Shown: positions 12,501-23,770 of the stretch, in pieces | How the letters are laid out: each line of letters opens with the position of its first letter | Position numbering within the stretch: the stretch's first letter is position 1 | From: Paragonimus westermani | Lineage: Eukaryota > Platyhelminthes > Trematoda > Plagiorchiida > Troglotrematidae | Direction: 5' to 3' | DNA length: 64,000 bases | NCBI GenBank assembly: GCA_008508345.1 | Contig: QNGE01003522.1 | Coordinates: 16,681-80,680 of the forward strand | Program-made: the position numbers and the translations under genes | The notes under the pieces: generated by a model | What the model was told of the DNA's origin: nothing | The model's input: only the letters and a program-made list of their open reading frames with translations | Databases searched by the model: none

Positions 12501-15500
12501 GTAAGCTGACTAGTGAAGTGAAGCATTATTTTCTAGGAAGTGCAACATCTTATCTGACTGTGGATCACCGATTTCTGAATGACCCGGATGGCTGTTGATT
12601 CATATGCATATTACGCATCACTACCGCGTCATTCGACGTGGCATACCAGTACACTTGCAAAGCTCAATCTTGAGCCTAACCGACTAAGTTAAACTCCAAA
12701 ACCACTTTCCCCAGCACTCTATTGGTCGTATCTCGTAAAGAAGCAACAGGTATGTTTGAAAGTACAGTGACTGAAAGTACTTTAAAATGTGACGAACTAC
12801 AATTTTTTTTACAACAGTTCACCATTTCTCTTTTCAGGACATTAGAAACGTAAAGTTACTTCGGCCGGCGTTTCCTCTGGAGATCACAGGATGAACGCGT
12901 TTAGATTCAATACTGGTACACAATAGGATAGCGTCATTGTTGATTACTTCTAACCGTTACTAGACGCTGGACATTTTCATGTTCACAAGTTCACACTTAG
13001 GGTCCAGAGCAACTGCAATGCGAAGTCGTAACGAGTTTGCATTGTATAGATGTGTTGTGTCGGAAGGCAGCAACACTTCAGACGAATGTCGCGGTCAAGT
13101 ATTCTAAACCCTGGCCGATTGTGTACGACCCACGAATTACGATACGGCACCACAAGACAACAGAGAAGACAAATACAACAGTCTACCCATCGCGCGTGTA
13201 TTCATGCGAGCCTTCGACCTGAGAAGTCCGGGGGAATTGGGACCATATTCATGTAAACATGCGACCAGTATCGCGTAAAGGCAGGGGTATTTGTTCAATG
13301 GAAGTCGGTATCTCATGAATGGCCTGAGACGCATCAAATCTGATTTCAGATTCCTGATGTTATTGTTAGGTTTGTCCAACTCCTAACAGGTTGTTACTCG
13401 TATGCCGTTCCATTGCCATCCTCGAAATGCGACCAGCAACAGTAGTTGATGTAATTGGTTGCAAGCGCCTTACTTGCTCAGTTTCTCATTGAAGTCGGAT
13501 TGTATGGGCATATGAATCCAGGTAGCAGCATAATAAAATTTATTTGTAAAATGGCAGTGACAAATTGCCTTTGCAGTAGTTTTTGAAAATACAGGTAACT
13601 TCATCTATGCGATGAAACTTGGATGCTCGGTAGAAATGGGCAATCCTATACTGGCATCACTCACACGCTGTCTATGATTGGCTGGATCTAACGTTTACCT
13701 CTTGACGTTCATAGTTTGCTGCACTCACGTTTTCGCCAGAAGTGGACTACTGATAACCTTGATACATCGCATATGTACGTATGTAACCATTGAAAATGAC
13801 ATCAATGGATTTCCATAAAAATTGTTTGTTCTGCAAGAAAATGGAATTAAAAAAATTGATTTGGCTTCACTACCGTGTCCATATATATATGGAAGAAGAA
13901 TAGTAGCTTCCGGGACAAAGTTGTGCCAAAAACTGACCAGTCGAGGGTCAACAGACATCTTAGCAGCTTATGAAAGTAAAGCGTTGAAGGCATTTAAGAA
14001 AAACGACTAGATCGTCATTCTGTTCACGAGCAAGAGACAATGCCGTGGCCGTATTGAACAGACTGGATTATAAAAACGAAGTCAACACTCTTCTAAATGA
14101 CTGAAACGTATATACATGTCAACGGAGGACCTGCGGCTGCTCTGAAGGCTCGAATCACCAAAATCCTGATAGCTCTTTGGAGATAGAAATCTGTAACAGA
14201 AGAATCTACTAAATGTCTTAGACATCGCGAGACCAGTGCAACGATCGTACGGATTACCAAAGATTCACTATGATCAAGTACCATTGAGACCAACCGTTGC
14301 ATCCAGAACGTCCTCGATATGCTAATTGACGAGGTTCGTATCCTCCTACCTAGTCTACTTCGTGATAATCATGACGCGAACAGTTCAGCTGATTTTCTGG
14401 GGGTAGATTAATGCCTGAATTTGTAAGAATATACACTGGTTCCCTTCGATGTTACATCACCGTTCAATAACTTACCAAAGAACCTTGCGGTGGAAAGTGT
14501 GAAGCTCCTTGTAAGCAAGAACGACACTCTCCGTAGCAGGACGAATCTTACTCCAAGATAATTGATTCAGTTAGTCGAGTCCTGCATGGAGACTTACCTA
14601 CAATTTGACAGCCGAGTGTACTTTCAAAGTGGATCACAACAATGAGCTAATTTATATCGGAGTTGCTTACAGTTGCTGTAATAAAGTATTTTGAATCTGA
14701 AGCCTTTCAGACATACAGGTTTAAATTGTGGCTTTGATATGTGAATGACACATTTGTTTTACCTCCGACTTTGCTTGATCAGTTCCACAGTTGCCTAAAT
14801 ACTGTAGTAGATAGAATGAGCTCTGCATATGACGAAGAGGAATGTTCGTGCCCAGTGTTCTTCACTATATTGTTTATAAAAAGATCTGATACCAAACTTT
14901 AAATCATTTACTATCCCAAACGGGCGACAGCTGAGGCTTTTTTCAAGGTCACCAGCAACCATTCAGTCGGTTCCCTTAAAATCCGTGTACGTACCCTATT
15001 CCGAAGTCCAGACACGCATTGTGACTTACAAGACAAAAACGCGGATATCTGTTCAAATTGTTCATTTGACATACCAATAGTTTCATAAGGACATCTGTCA
15101 GTGGTTCCACAAGAACTGAACATGCAAGACACAAAACGCGAATGACAGTATCGTATATATACATATCATATATTCATAAGTACTTACATATACATATATT
15201 CACGGCACATCTGAGGCAGCTCAAAGGATGCTCCAATCACCGGTATTTAAGTCTCAAACAAACCGAACTCAACACACCATTTAGTTTTGGTGAACGCCGA
15301 AGATCATTTAGAACCGCATGAACAATCTGGTATCGTCTACGCGCTTCCTTTTCTCAGATGTGACCAGGAATATGTTGGTGAAACGGGGTAAAAGCTGTGC
15401 ACACATGTGTACGAACATAAGTTAGCGATGCGACGAGCGGATTTTGGATCACAGGTGTGTGGCACCATGGCACAGACAAGTCAGGAGGTCAACGCAGATC

Positions 15501-15763
15501 ATCCGAAAGTGGTCTTGCAGGGAAAAATGAAAAAGGAACGATTTACATCAGATAGTCTTTCTTCACGGAACTCATTCAATAGATAGGTAGATACTGATAG
15601 CCAGTACGTCAGCATCGTCGAAACTGAATCGAAGGACGTGCGAAAGCATACCGACAGACAAACATGATGAGTGCCAGATCGGTCTCATTCCGGTACTCAT
15701 TTGTTTGATAGCCGATCCTGATGTGGACTTGAACCGTTACCATAAATCGTTCACTTTCTTCTA

Positions 15764-15798
<35 letters not shown>

Positions 15799-18700
15799 CC
15801 AACTGGAATATGAAATCCGGTTTGGTCTAGTGATATTTAAAAAGCAGCCTTCAAAAGTGACTCGTTTTTAGAGTACTGAGTCACCATCTCTTGACATACT
15901 TTTACTCAAAAGCTGTGAGTACTTTTAAAAGGGAGGTTTTCACCATTATAAAGCGTAGTGTTGCCACGATCTTACAGGAAGGAATGAAGTTCATCAAAAT
16001 GGCAAAGAATTTCATCTATGTTAGCTTCGGTAACTAGCTGCCATTCTTGCTTTGTCAGTAGATTTCAGCTGACATAACATATGTTCACTGTGCGGCTGTG
16101 CCAACGCTATTCACTATAAAGCTTTTTTTATACGTTTTTGTACACATCACTCAACCAGCTAGAAGTATTTCGCCACCCCAAGAGTTAGGAACTCGTACAC
16201 TATCGGCCAAGGAGACAAACTTATATGAGCCACTTCACCAGACAATGTGTTTTCCTAGAAATACTCGTATAAAGTACATTCCACCTGCACAGCGAACGAC
16301 CTCTGGTAACAATGTTTTCCATTCATTTACGATCAGAAGCATTCTGCACAATAGCATTTTATCCTCATCAACAGCGTTCTTTCAATAGCTTACTTCTGTT
16401 AACAGTTTGCCCCCGTTTCTCAATGGTTTGAAGCTGGGGTACTGTTTACGGCTTTCCAGCAAGTTAACTGGCATCCACCAGTGTCTCTAGGCGGGGATCC
16501 CCGGCGAAGGAGTAGACAGCCGTTTCAACCTGCTTTCGACCAGGCTGTGTACTGAACTCATCCGAATGGTTCTGTGTTGGTTGCTTTATCTGTCATTTTG
16601 ATGTCACCAATGATGTCTTACTTTCCAATATAGTATTTCGTGCCTTTAAATTTCCGCTATATGGGCCACAGAAATACCCGTGCAGCACCGACACGTGGTG
16701 CTAATCGATCCTCCCAATTTTGGTCGTGTGAAATTCGCGGCCTGTCCAGCCCATTTTGGTTTGTTCCCGGGCGAACAGCCTACCAGTCGAGAATCCTTGC
16801 AACAACGCGATGGGCCTACTTCACTCGATTACTCCCCCTCTCCCTCTTCTTCCCCCTCTTCCTTCACCACTACCACCACAAGTAATAACGACTCAGAGGC
16901 TGATGGACCTTCTGAGCGAGCGTCCAGCAGTTCAGCCTGGCGTCCGCTTCTGTCTACTGTTCGTATTGTGTATCCATTGGACGGTTGTTCCGAAATCTCC
17001 CCACAAGGTGCCGCTTATCCATCGGACGCTCTGGACTGGGATGTGAAATCTGATTCACCTGGTGCGACCGACAGTAGTGTTTTCGACTCAACTGACCCGA
17101 AGTTAGCCGCCAGCCTTGGACCGTTAACTGGTTCAATTGGTATTGTTCGCCGTGGGGGTTGTCTTTTCATACAGAAAGCGAGGAATCTGGCCCGCGTAAG
17201 TGATTTTGACTTTATGCTTTCCTTACCTCTATCCTTCAATGAGTCATGAATTCTGATGATTGCATAGTTTGGTCCACTTTTTCATCACTCAACAAGGCTT
17301 CTAATTTCACACCCTCTGGCTTTCTGGAATGGTGTTGCCGTTGTTTCCTCCCTTTTCACCGTAGACACGCGTTGTCTCATCTAAAGGTTCCGTCAGTATC
17401 CGCACCGGATGTGTCTATTCCTGATCTTCGTTTGGTTTTGATCGCAGTTTTGCATGTGTATGTCAGACCTAGTAAAATTCTGAAATAGTATCGTAACTGT
17501 TTCCGTTTAGTGAGTTGTTTGAATGTCTTAATGAGCACTGTTTAAACGATTAGGATTAATAGCCAGTGCTCAAAAGCTGCTGCTGATTAGATCGATCGAC
17601 TGGGAACGTGTTCAAGCTGCATTGTGGCAAACTGCTCCCTCCATTGCTCCGTTACTAGTGCATTACTTCCAGGTTTTAAAAAGCTTATTTTTGTATCTCG
17701 CTATCATCGGTGCATTGATGTTAGTTCTGTTGTATCCTGTTTAATAATTCTGTGCCCCTTCCCGCCCATCTCAGGCAGGCGCTATCGGCGGTATTGTGGT
17801 TGACAACGACGCTACATCATCCGCAGCCCGGTCATTATTGTTTACCATGTCCGGGGAAGAAGATCCGACGAAGAATGATGTGAGCATTCCATTTGTGTTG
17901 CTATTCGGCGCTGAGCGAGATCGATTGTTTCGCGCGATGCATACGCACTGGGAAAGAACACGAGAGCCCTTGACAGTCATGCTGACAAAGGACTACAATC
18001 CGGCAGGTGGGCAAACGGGTGAAATCTGTTCGGAAGATATATATGATCTGTCATTCAATGTGTCCCTTTCTCCAAGACTATTCATGGCATCATGTTCTGT
18101 ACGCTACGGCGAGGTGTCAATTCCAAAACAGTGGACCGTATTATATACACTAACTCGTAATGGTGCGTGTGCATTAGGCCAAAAGACTGTCCTCCCAATT
18201 CACAGCTAAAACAAAACGGGCAGTAGTCGGGATTGCCATGATGGTTTTGCTTGCTCCATTGCCTTCCAGATCACAACGCAGTAAGATTGTTTGGTAACCA
18301 ATCAGTATAATTGACACAGTCGATGTCGTATGTTGTAGCTTTGTTATCGGTCTCTGTTAGGCGACGTTGTCCAAATAGAGTGCGAGGTATACTGATGCTC
18401 AACAACTCTTCGATACTCTACTTAGCCGTGTTGGTACGTGCCTAATTCCGCATGTTCGCATGTCCACTGCTGTCCCCTAATACACTTGCGGCGTTTGTTG
18501 ACACGTTGGCGGTCCGAACTTATCTACTTGTTTTGCGCTTATGTGTGTGATGTTGACACAATGTAGAACCCTTTTAGTCATTCATTTCCGGTCACACATA
18601 TGCTTACTAGAACTAGCTATAGACTTGGACCCCGGACTACAACAGTATACAGTGTAGTTCTTACATATTGATTTGGTTTGCTCATTACTGACTACTTTAA

Positions 18701-21700
18701 ACTTCCCGACCTCTGTCCTCCTGTTGTCAGTATTCCTGTTGGTCCAGTCCCGTCCATTTGTACTTGCGCATTGTGAGCGTAATTCGTCATATGGTACAAT
18801 AGTCGTATTCGGAAGTGTCCTTAGCTCAGTCACCCTCAACGTTCAATCATACTTACGTGGTCATGTAATCACGTACTCATTAGTGGCCCACCTCATAGGT
18901 AGTCACGTTCTGCGATGCTTGTGCAATCTATTTTCATCGTGATCAAAGCATTTTTGGCTTTGAGTGATGGCGTCGGCGATCATATCCATGCAGTTTTGGC
19001 AAGCCATTTTCGTGTGACATGCAGGAGGGAGTCTATGTTAGAATAAAATCAAACAAAACATCAAGTGTAGCGTGGCAGTTGTCTGTCTCTGTAGAAGCGA
19101 TTGACCTAACTTGCTTAATATCAATGAAGAAACTTGCTCAATGAAAACATTGGAGTAGAATCCCCTTGCTTCCGATCATACTGTGGACGAGCATCGTTTT
19201 CCTATCCTTACACACATTGTAACGACACTACTGGCGTCCATCTTCGGTTCAGGAGTCACACGTGTACTCTTCCCGATGAATGTGCAGAAAGCAAGTTGCT
19301 AACGTCTACGCAGTTAACCCATACCCGTCAAAGCAGGCGACTGCGATTCACAAATTTGACCTTATGTGTGATGCGTCGTTTTATGATATTGAGATGTTCG
19401 CCGAGCGTGTGACTTAGAATGCAAACGTTTAATCACTAAACGAGGTGACATCATGAGTGTGTAAATGTTTCAACGTGTAGTTTTGGGCTCAAACCTTCAC
19501 TCAAACCTGGCGTTCGCCAAACCGAGGGTCTAAACTTGATCTTGGGAGAGACTTCTGTTTCTGAGGGCGGAGAAACGTCAACAGATCAATTAGTACAGGC
19601 GAAGGCATAGTTAATAGAGCGGGTGTCCAGTTGAACTGTTCTTTAGAATGCCTAGCCCACCGTCCGAAGCATCGTTGTTAATTATGAAAAGTCTCACAAT
19701 TGGCTTCGCATATTACTTCACTCACCTCTGGCTTCCTGCTGCTATTAACTGGGATGAGATGGAAAAAATTTCGTCAGTTCCATGTAGTAGCGGTTCGTTT
19801 CATCGCGATAGTGAGTTGTGTCCTTTAGGCCTGGGTATTCTCCGGTAGTTGCCCCTGGAGCTCCAGACGTGTGGCCTTGCGAGCTAAGTTATACCCGTTG
19901 GTGGACGGAATATTCCCTCATGTGTCGGGAAGTTCTAGTGATCGTATGGAGACCGAGCGTTTAGTAGCTGAACGGTCGGTAGTACCACACTGGACAGTAC
20001 TTCGCTTATGCGTTGTAGGCGTTTATGTGCCCAACATGTTTCCAGATCGTTTAGTGGGTTTTGGTCCTAAGCTAGAGGAAAGTGTGCTCTGATAAGTACA
20101 GAGCGGTCGTGTTCCTACCAATTTAGGCGTGTCAGTTGTGTTTGACGATGAAGTGACCTCACACTAACTGACACAAAGAAGCAGGCACATACCATTGCAT
20201 GATCGGAATCCACACAGGTCCCCTTGTTATCCTGGAAACAGCAACCGATTGCTGACAGCTATATGCTCGAACTATGCCCTCGATTGAATTGGTGATGGGG
20301 ATTGCACTGACGTGTACAGCGTCAGTAATCACCACGTGTTAGTAACAAGCCGTTATTAGCTCACTGTTGTAACATGTTCACCGTTGTTGGTTCGACGAGT
20401 ATCGTAGGAGTATGGACCACCTCAGTCGCAGACGTCGGCACTTAGCCTGTCTACTTGGGCGTTCAAGTCTCCACTCAGTACGGCAATATCTGTGTGCCGC
20501 GTCGTATGCAAAGAGTTAATGAGCTGGTGGTAAAAATCCTTTTTCACTACATCTAAACTGGTTCCGATTCATGTTTAACCGGCGGGTATTGACTGCGAGT
20601 TTCTTTTTGTAGACTTCCTGTGTAATACCATATTTTTCCCGATGATTTGAGTACGTCTAGACGTGAGATGATTTTTGGCCTACTATTTAACCTTCATATT
20701 GGGTTGACAACTAATTAAGTTACTGGTGAGTAGTGTTACACTAGGTTATATATTGTCTTGTTTGAACGACTGAGTGTTAGTGTGTCACCGATGCAACGTT
20801 TGTAGCATGACAAACCCTCTCTATTTGTAGCTCAGTCCTTAATGTAGAGGGATCTTCTAATCTGGGCGTCTGTGAGCTTTCCTGGGTCACTGTCTATTTG
20901 GCGGTAGGATCGATAAAAAAGTGATAGCTAACATTTTTGGTACACAACGATACTGGTAAGTCAATACGAAATGCGTGTATCTACCGCTTCTTGGGTTTTG
21001 ACTGTTTTGTTCATATCATTTCAAGTGGAAACGTCGGTTTTATATTTTAAATATAGTCCGACTCACACACTGCTTAATCTTTTTCCGCTACCCACGACCT
21101 GTTTCAAGTGCGTGGCTGGTTTCGCATTGACCGTTTTGCTACTGACAGATTTAAATAAATTGAGGGGGACCCTTGCGAAAATGCTTGGGTTTCAACACGG
21201 GTGCACGCCACTGACGACGTGCGTCTACGTTGTATGTGATCTGCCGTCTGAGTTACGAAATCATGCGAAGTTAAATGGTGACGGTTTTGAACTCCTCCAA
21301 TGTATCATTGTTTGTCCTTCTTACTAGTTCGAACCCTTCCGAAACCCATTTCTCCTGTGTGAATTCGTGTAACTTTTTTTCCAGAATCTCTGTATAGTGC
21401 ACAAGCCTGTTCATACTAAACATAAATTGTGAACTATATAAGGAACCGTTTACCTGGTACGCCTTTGTGCAACAGTTGGTTTATCTAGTATAGCCTGGAT
21501 TTAGATGCGCTCCCAGTTAAAAGTTGATTTCTATTGGGGCTATTTCTGGCTGTCGTAATTCGACTGGATTTTTTCACATGTATTTCTTGTTTTTTTTTAT
21601 ACCTATTTCCGGACCTTTGTCTCGTTTCCATCATTATTACATCATCTAAGTTTGCTTTCATCACGACCAGTGCGTCCGAGTTTCTACAAACTTATCTTAC

Positions 21701-23770
21701 CTTGCTGTTTTCTGTTCACGTCTTGCAGGGAAGTTTTTTCGCGTGTTCAACCGTGATTCCCTTTTCGGCGTGTTTTCAAGACACATTCTGACTGTCTAAC
21801 GGATGTTTTTTAGATTTGTACCGCAATTCAGTACTCTAAACTATTAACCTAAAGCGTGTAAGCGTTTGGAACAATATCCAGCTCTCGTTATCATTTTGCC
21901 ACAACCTCACAGCCCACTGATAAAGTTCCTCGAGACATCCTAGGAACAGCGATTTTCGTTATGTAGTTTTACCTTATCGATCGGGTTGTCTGGGACACAT
22001 TTTTGGTGTACATGTCATCACCCATCGTACGGCATCTTGTGTACACATCATGGGTTTGCCGGAAAACAAGAGCACGGCAGGCATTCCACAACTTAGCTTG
22101 GGGAATGTGAGTTATTTGGCCTTAAGTTTGGTTTTCGTTGGCTCTTCCGGATTTCAGGTATGTGGTCTAAATATGCCGCTGTCTATAACTGTTCAAGAAT
22201 GTGACCGTGAGTTTAAGTCACGTGCGAGATTTTTCTAAAATTGCTATCATGGCCCTTATCTATTGCTATACACACTTTTAAAAAAAACAGGGAACAAAAA
22301 TTTCAAGACTATCCATGGTGCAAAACTGTCAAAATGTTTCTTTCTGTCCCCTATACGAGTTATACGTCTTTTTCCGCGTTGTTTTGTTTTCGTATTTCAT
22401 TGTTTTTTTATCTTACCGTGTTTTTATTGTATGCTCGTGAATTGACACGCAGTTCGTTCTCTGATTTGTATAAACCGGTGCTAGTAATGTTAAGTCGGTG
22501 CCAGCGACATAACTTACTAAACACTGGGTTACTAATTTGACCCTCGATTTTGCAAACGCCAGTGCTGCATTTTGGACAGCCTAACAGTGCTTACGTGACC
22601 TAGGATGTCCAAGTGGTAGCACGTACCGCCGAATGTTAAAGTTGTACACTTGAACTCATCATGTTGTAACACAGTGGAATCTAAGCGTCATGCCTACAGT
22701 GCTGAGACGCATGAGGTGTTCAGTTGGGAATGAATTGAAGCTATGTTCTGTTCATAGGTGACACGTGTTGCACTGTCGTTTTGAGTTTACTGCAATTACT
22801 GTTCTGAACCGCAGAAATGGTTCGTGCTGGCCCAGTTTTTAATTTCTATTATTTGGTGAACGCGTTCCACAAAGTCTTTTCTTTGTGTTTGGCTCTGTTT
22901 AGTTTTGATGTACGTTTCGATGGTTCTTTAAGTGTTGGTCGATTGAACACCCTTCAACCCTTACTAGTTCCATCATCAGTTTTTACGTGAAGCACAAACA
23001 TTTCCTTAAACCCCTGAGTTAAACCAACTCAGCTTGTGATGTACTTGCGTTGTACTGATTGTTTGTAAAATAGTTCATCAGGAGGTTACACGTACAAAAG
23101 TACACTTAGTTCTTAGCCTCTGTTGAGCTTATCGTGAATCGTGTCAAACGGTACATTGAGCGTGTATGTTGTTTAAATTGAACATGATTCACAATTGATC
23201 GTCTGTCTATTCACAAAAGCTTTCCTAAAAGAGGCAATAGATTCCAGTTTCTTAATCTGAGCCCTACTCACACGCGAATGTGCCTTAGCGTCTAGCGTTT
23301 TACGAACGTACTGGTCAACACGGCCCTACTTCAAATCCTCATCATGGTGTAAGCATACACCAAAGCCGAGCTTTATCAAGAGTGAGACTCGTGTCTAGTG
23401 TTTTTTGAAAGAAACTGACTAGAACTATCCTTCTAAATGTGAAAACCGTGGTCGGTTATAAATGTTGTTCAGCACACGTCCGTCGGAATAATCTATTAAT
23501 CGTCTATGCAACTTACCATTTTGATTTTTTCTTCATTTAGTGGCATTTTCAGAGGCGATGAAACGATTATCTGAGAACAAAGTAAGTACCTGCTTTTACT
23601 GCCTATGCGTTCTCGTTTTTTATCTCATAAGAATATTGAATCAGTCGCCTAATTTGAGTCTCTGTCTGATAAATTCTGTTGGTTAAATTTATTTTGCGCA
23701 GGTTGTCTCCGTCATTCACCTGCAAAATGAGGTTGGTCAGAGTGTCCTACTTCAGACAACCTCAATCTGA
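299..23770 (+). CDS. EDEM3: EDEM3-like ER degradation-enhancing alpha-mannosidase-like protein (5' end outside window)
   Basis: The product belongs to the GH47 EDEM family, which trims mannose from misfolded glycoproteins in the ER lumen and commits them to ER-associated degradation. The coding path is join(299..540, 4048..4311, 4439..5224, 8251..8335, 16672..17195, 17775..18006, 23541..23581, 23702..23770). Every junction is GT-AG and in phase, giving about 746 in-window residues. Roughly 300 N-terminal residues expected from the human protein must lie upstream. Order seen: second part of the GH47 barrel, a variable linker, then a PA domain, which among EDEMs marks EDEM3. The GH47 acidic residues in IDSYYEY and LLRPEFVES and the calcium-site threonine in FTTEAHLLP are present. 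The last two exons rest on splice signals and phase only; without them the exon from 17775 reads on to a stop at 18207-18209. No C-terminal KDEL-type ER retrieval signal is visible in either version. Confidence 0.85.
541..4047 (+). other. EDEM3-like intron, 3.5 kb
   Basis: GT at 541 and AG at 4046-4047. Apart from a SINE-like fragment near 3035-3100 I see no supported feature. The short open frames here have no recognisable motifs. Confidence 0.85.
3035..3100 (-). repeat. SINE-like fragment
   Basis: GGCGCGGCTGAGTGATCAAA and the following bases match the segment after the tRNA-like head of the copy at 39050-39345 (its 39280-39330 part), in the same orientation. Confidence 0.4.
4048..4311 (+). 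CDS. EDEM3: EDEM3-like exon: GH47 domain with RPE motif
   Basis: The exon is bounded by TTTCAG (AG 4046-4047) and GTGAGG (from 4312), phase 0 to phase 0. It encodes [10 protein letters not shown], which directly continues FWPGLQ of the previous exon. It carries [17 protein letters not shown], with the conserved GH47 glutamate at codon 4183-4185, and ends in [10 protein letters not shown]. The next exon continues with DVRT, the same junction as in animal EDEM3. Confidence 0.94.
4439..5224 (+). CDS. EDEM3: EDEM3-like exon: end of GH47 domain and linker
   Basis: This 262-codon exon is phase 0 at both ends, with AG at 4437-4438 and GTAAGT from 5225. It begins [14 protein letters not shown] and contains [11 protein letters not shown] and FTTEAHLLP, whose second threonine (4568-4570) is the calcium-binding position of GH47 enzymes. 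After the GH47 end comes an acidic and serine-rich insertion of about 80 residues with no clear match in the human protein. Homology resumes at [11 protein letters not shown], then [19 protein letters not shown], a recognisable EDEM3 linker block. Confidence 0.94.
5225..8250 (+). other. EDEM3-like intron, 3.0 kb
   Basis: Its first half holds the antisense RTE-like element. From about 6900 to 8250 I see nothing firmly supported. A single ambiguous base (N) lies at 6867. Confidence 0.85.
5340..6850 (-). mobile_element. RTE-like non-LTR retrotransposon fragment, reverse transcriptase and 3' end
   Basis: Reading the minus strand from about 6850, several frames carry consecutive RT motifs. There is a [14 protein letters not shown] block (about 6620-6580), [15 protein letters not shown] (motif B, about 6260-6210), and [14 protein letters not shown] with the catalytic YADD (about 6125-6085). 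The RTE C-terminal [20 protein letters not shown] follows near 5620-5550, with a tail to about 5340. Frameshifts and stops break the frame many times, so it is inactive. It is antisense to the host gene and shares its C-terminal part with the copy at 56.9-57.6 kb. Confidence 0.85.
8251..8335 (+). CDS. EDEM3: EDEM3-like short exon in the linker
   Basis: An 85-nt exon lies between TTGTAG (ends 8250) and GGTAAG (GT 8336-8337). It starts in phase 0 with [20 protein letters not shown] and ends after one base of a Glu codon. That base plus the first two of the exon at 16672 rebuild GAA. The position corresponds to the region of human EDEM3 just before the PA domain. Sequence similarity is low, so support is mainly phase and splice consensus. 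Confidence 0.72.
9235..9774 (-). repeat. Inverted repeat, arm 1 (perfect 383-bp core 9392-9774)
   Basis: The reverse complement of 9392-9774 equals 61155-61537 base for base with no gap. Homology continues from 9391 down to about 9235 at only about 75% by eye (partner 61538-61700). It stops abruptly after 9774. The diverged part can be read on the minus strand as a peptide, [12 protein letters not shown] followed by EEV-EKT, similar to the other copy, so it probably comes from a coding repeat. Confidence 0.92.
9850..9960 (+). mobile_element. Possible Penelope-like GIY-YIG trace
   Basis: The + frame reads [14 protein letters not shown], stop, FRTRE. The spacing resembles the CxCG...Y-I-G-R-x-x-R core of Penelope-like endonucleases. 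One stop interrupts it and flanks are not recognisable, so this is tentative. Confidence 0.35.
13822..15580 (+). mobile_element. Degenerate Penelope-like element (RT plus GIY-YIG)
   Basis: Ordered motifs in shifting frames support this: [10 protein letters not shown] then IVIL (about 13975-14020) and [16 protein letters not shown], which form the N-terminal RT block. [15 protein letters not shown] follows from 14248, [11 protein letters not shown] (motif A) from 14445, and YVND-TFVL (motif C, normally YVDD) at 14738-14749. A GIY-YIG endonuclease core [20 protein letters not shown] lies at about 15330-15390, followed by [10 protein letters not shown]. Motifs fall in three different frames and stops are frequent, so the copy is dead. 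It lies sense within an EDEM3 intron. Confidence 0.82.
15768..15797. repeat. TA dinucleotide microsatellite
   Basis: Fifteen uninterrupted TA units. Confidence 0.97.
16672..17195 (+). CDS. EDEM3: EDEM3-like exon: first half of PA domain
   Basis: The acceptor AG is at 16670-16671 and the donor GTAAGT starts at 17196. The exon encodes [19 protein letters not shown], which matches the start of the EDEM3 PA domain. Next come a Ser/Thr-rich insertion of roughly 40 residues (about 16830-16945, ending with a run of serines), a Cys-containing PLDGCSE block, and [19 protein letters not shown], a typical PA-domain core strand-helix. The final codon is complete (phase 0). Confidence 0.93.
17196..17774 (+). 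other. EDEM3-like intron, 579 bp
   Basis: GTAAGT at 17196 and a pyrimidine-rich tract ending CTCAG at 17774. Nothing else is seen. Confidence 0.85.
17775..18006 (+). CDS. EDEM3: EDEM3-like exon: second half of PA domain
   Basis: The acceptor AG is at 17773-17774. The exon opens [16 protein letters not shown], the continuation of the PA fold, then [18 protein letters not shown], equivalent to the IP-x-L-F-L-F strand of EDEM3. A donor CAG|GTGGGC at 18007 leaves the exon in phase 1. The same frame stays open to a stop at 18207-18209, so a read-through form with about 67 extra residues is also possible. The downstream boundary is less sure than the start. Confidence 0.85.
18007..23540 (+). other. 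Probable EDEM3-like intron, 5.5 kb
   Basis: No motif-bearing open frame was found. The frame of the exon from 17775 stays open to 18209. A frame beginning ATG at 22050 followed by a good donor (GTGAGT near 22107) is noted but unsupported. A copy of the upstream SINE segment may lie near 23365-23420. Confidence 0.55.
23541..23581 (+). CDS. EDEM3: Probable small 3' exon of the EDEM3-like gene
   Basis: A 41-nt block lies between a strong acceptor (T-rich tract ending TTTAG at 23540) and a consensus donor GTAAGTACC from 23582. Only one frame is open. It needs one base from the previous exon, which the donor at 18006 supplies, and then reads [13 protein letters not shown] and ends in phase 0. No homology is recognised. 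It is assigned to EDEM3 because strand and phase fit. Confidence 0.45.
23702..23770 (+). CDS. EDEM3: Probable terminal exon of the EDEM3-like gene
   Basis: After a 120-nt intron ending TTTTGCGCAG, the frame continues in phase 0 as [20 protein letters not shown] and stops at TGA 23768-23770. Two ATTAAA hexamers at 24094 and 24113 could serve polyadenylation. The tail lacks a KDEL-like signal. There is no homology support, only matching phase and splice sites. Confidence 0.42.
   Translation, partial: VVSVIHLQNEVGQSVLLQTTSI

Larger units (their letters stand above)
8336..16671 (+). other. EDEM3-like intron, 8.3 kb
   Basis: It contains one arm of the 383-bp inverted repeat, a possible GIY-YIG trace near 9850, a Penelope-like element at 13.8-15.6 kb and a TA microsatellite. 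About 10.3-13.8 kb shows no feature I can support. A 12-bp palindrome CGGGGATCCCCG sits at 16492-16503. Confidence 0.82.

Noticed and set aside
20971..21327. 118-codon open frame with a hydrophobic start
   Set aside because: It looks like a signal peptide followed by Cys-rich sequence, but it has no family match, no clear splice sites and lies in a long intron.
22050..22107. Possible first exon: ATG followed by GTGAGT donor
   Set aside because: There is no downstream partner exon in phase and no homology.
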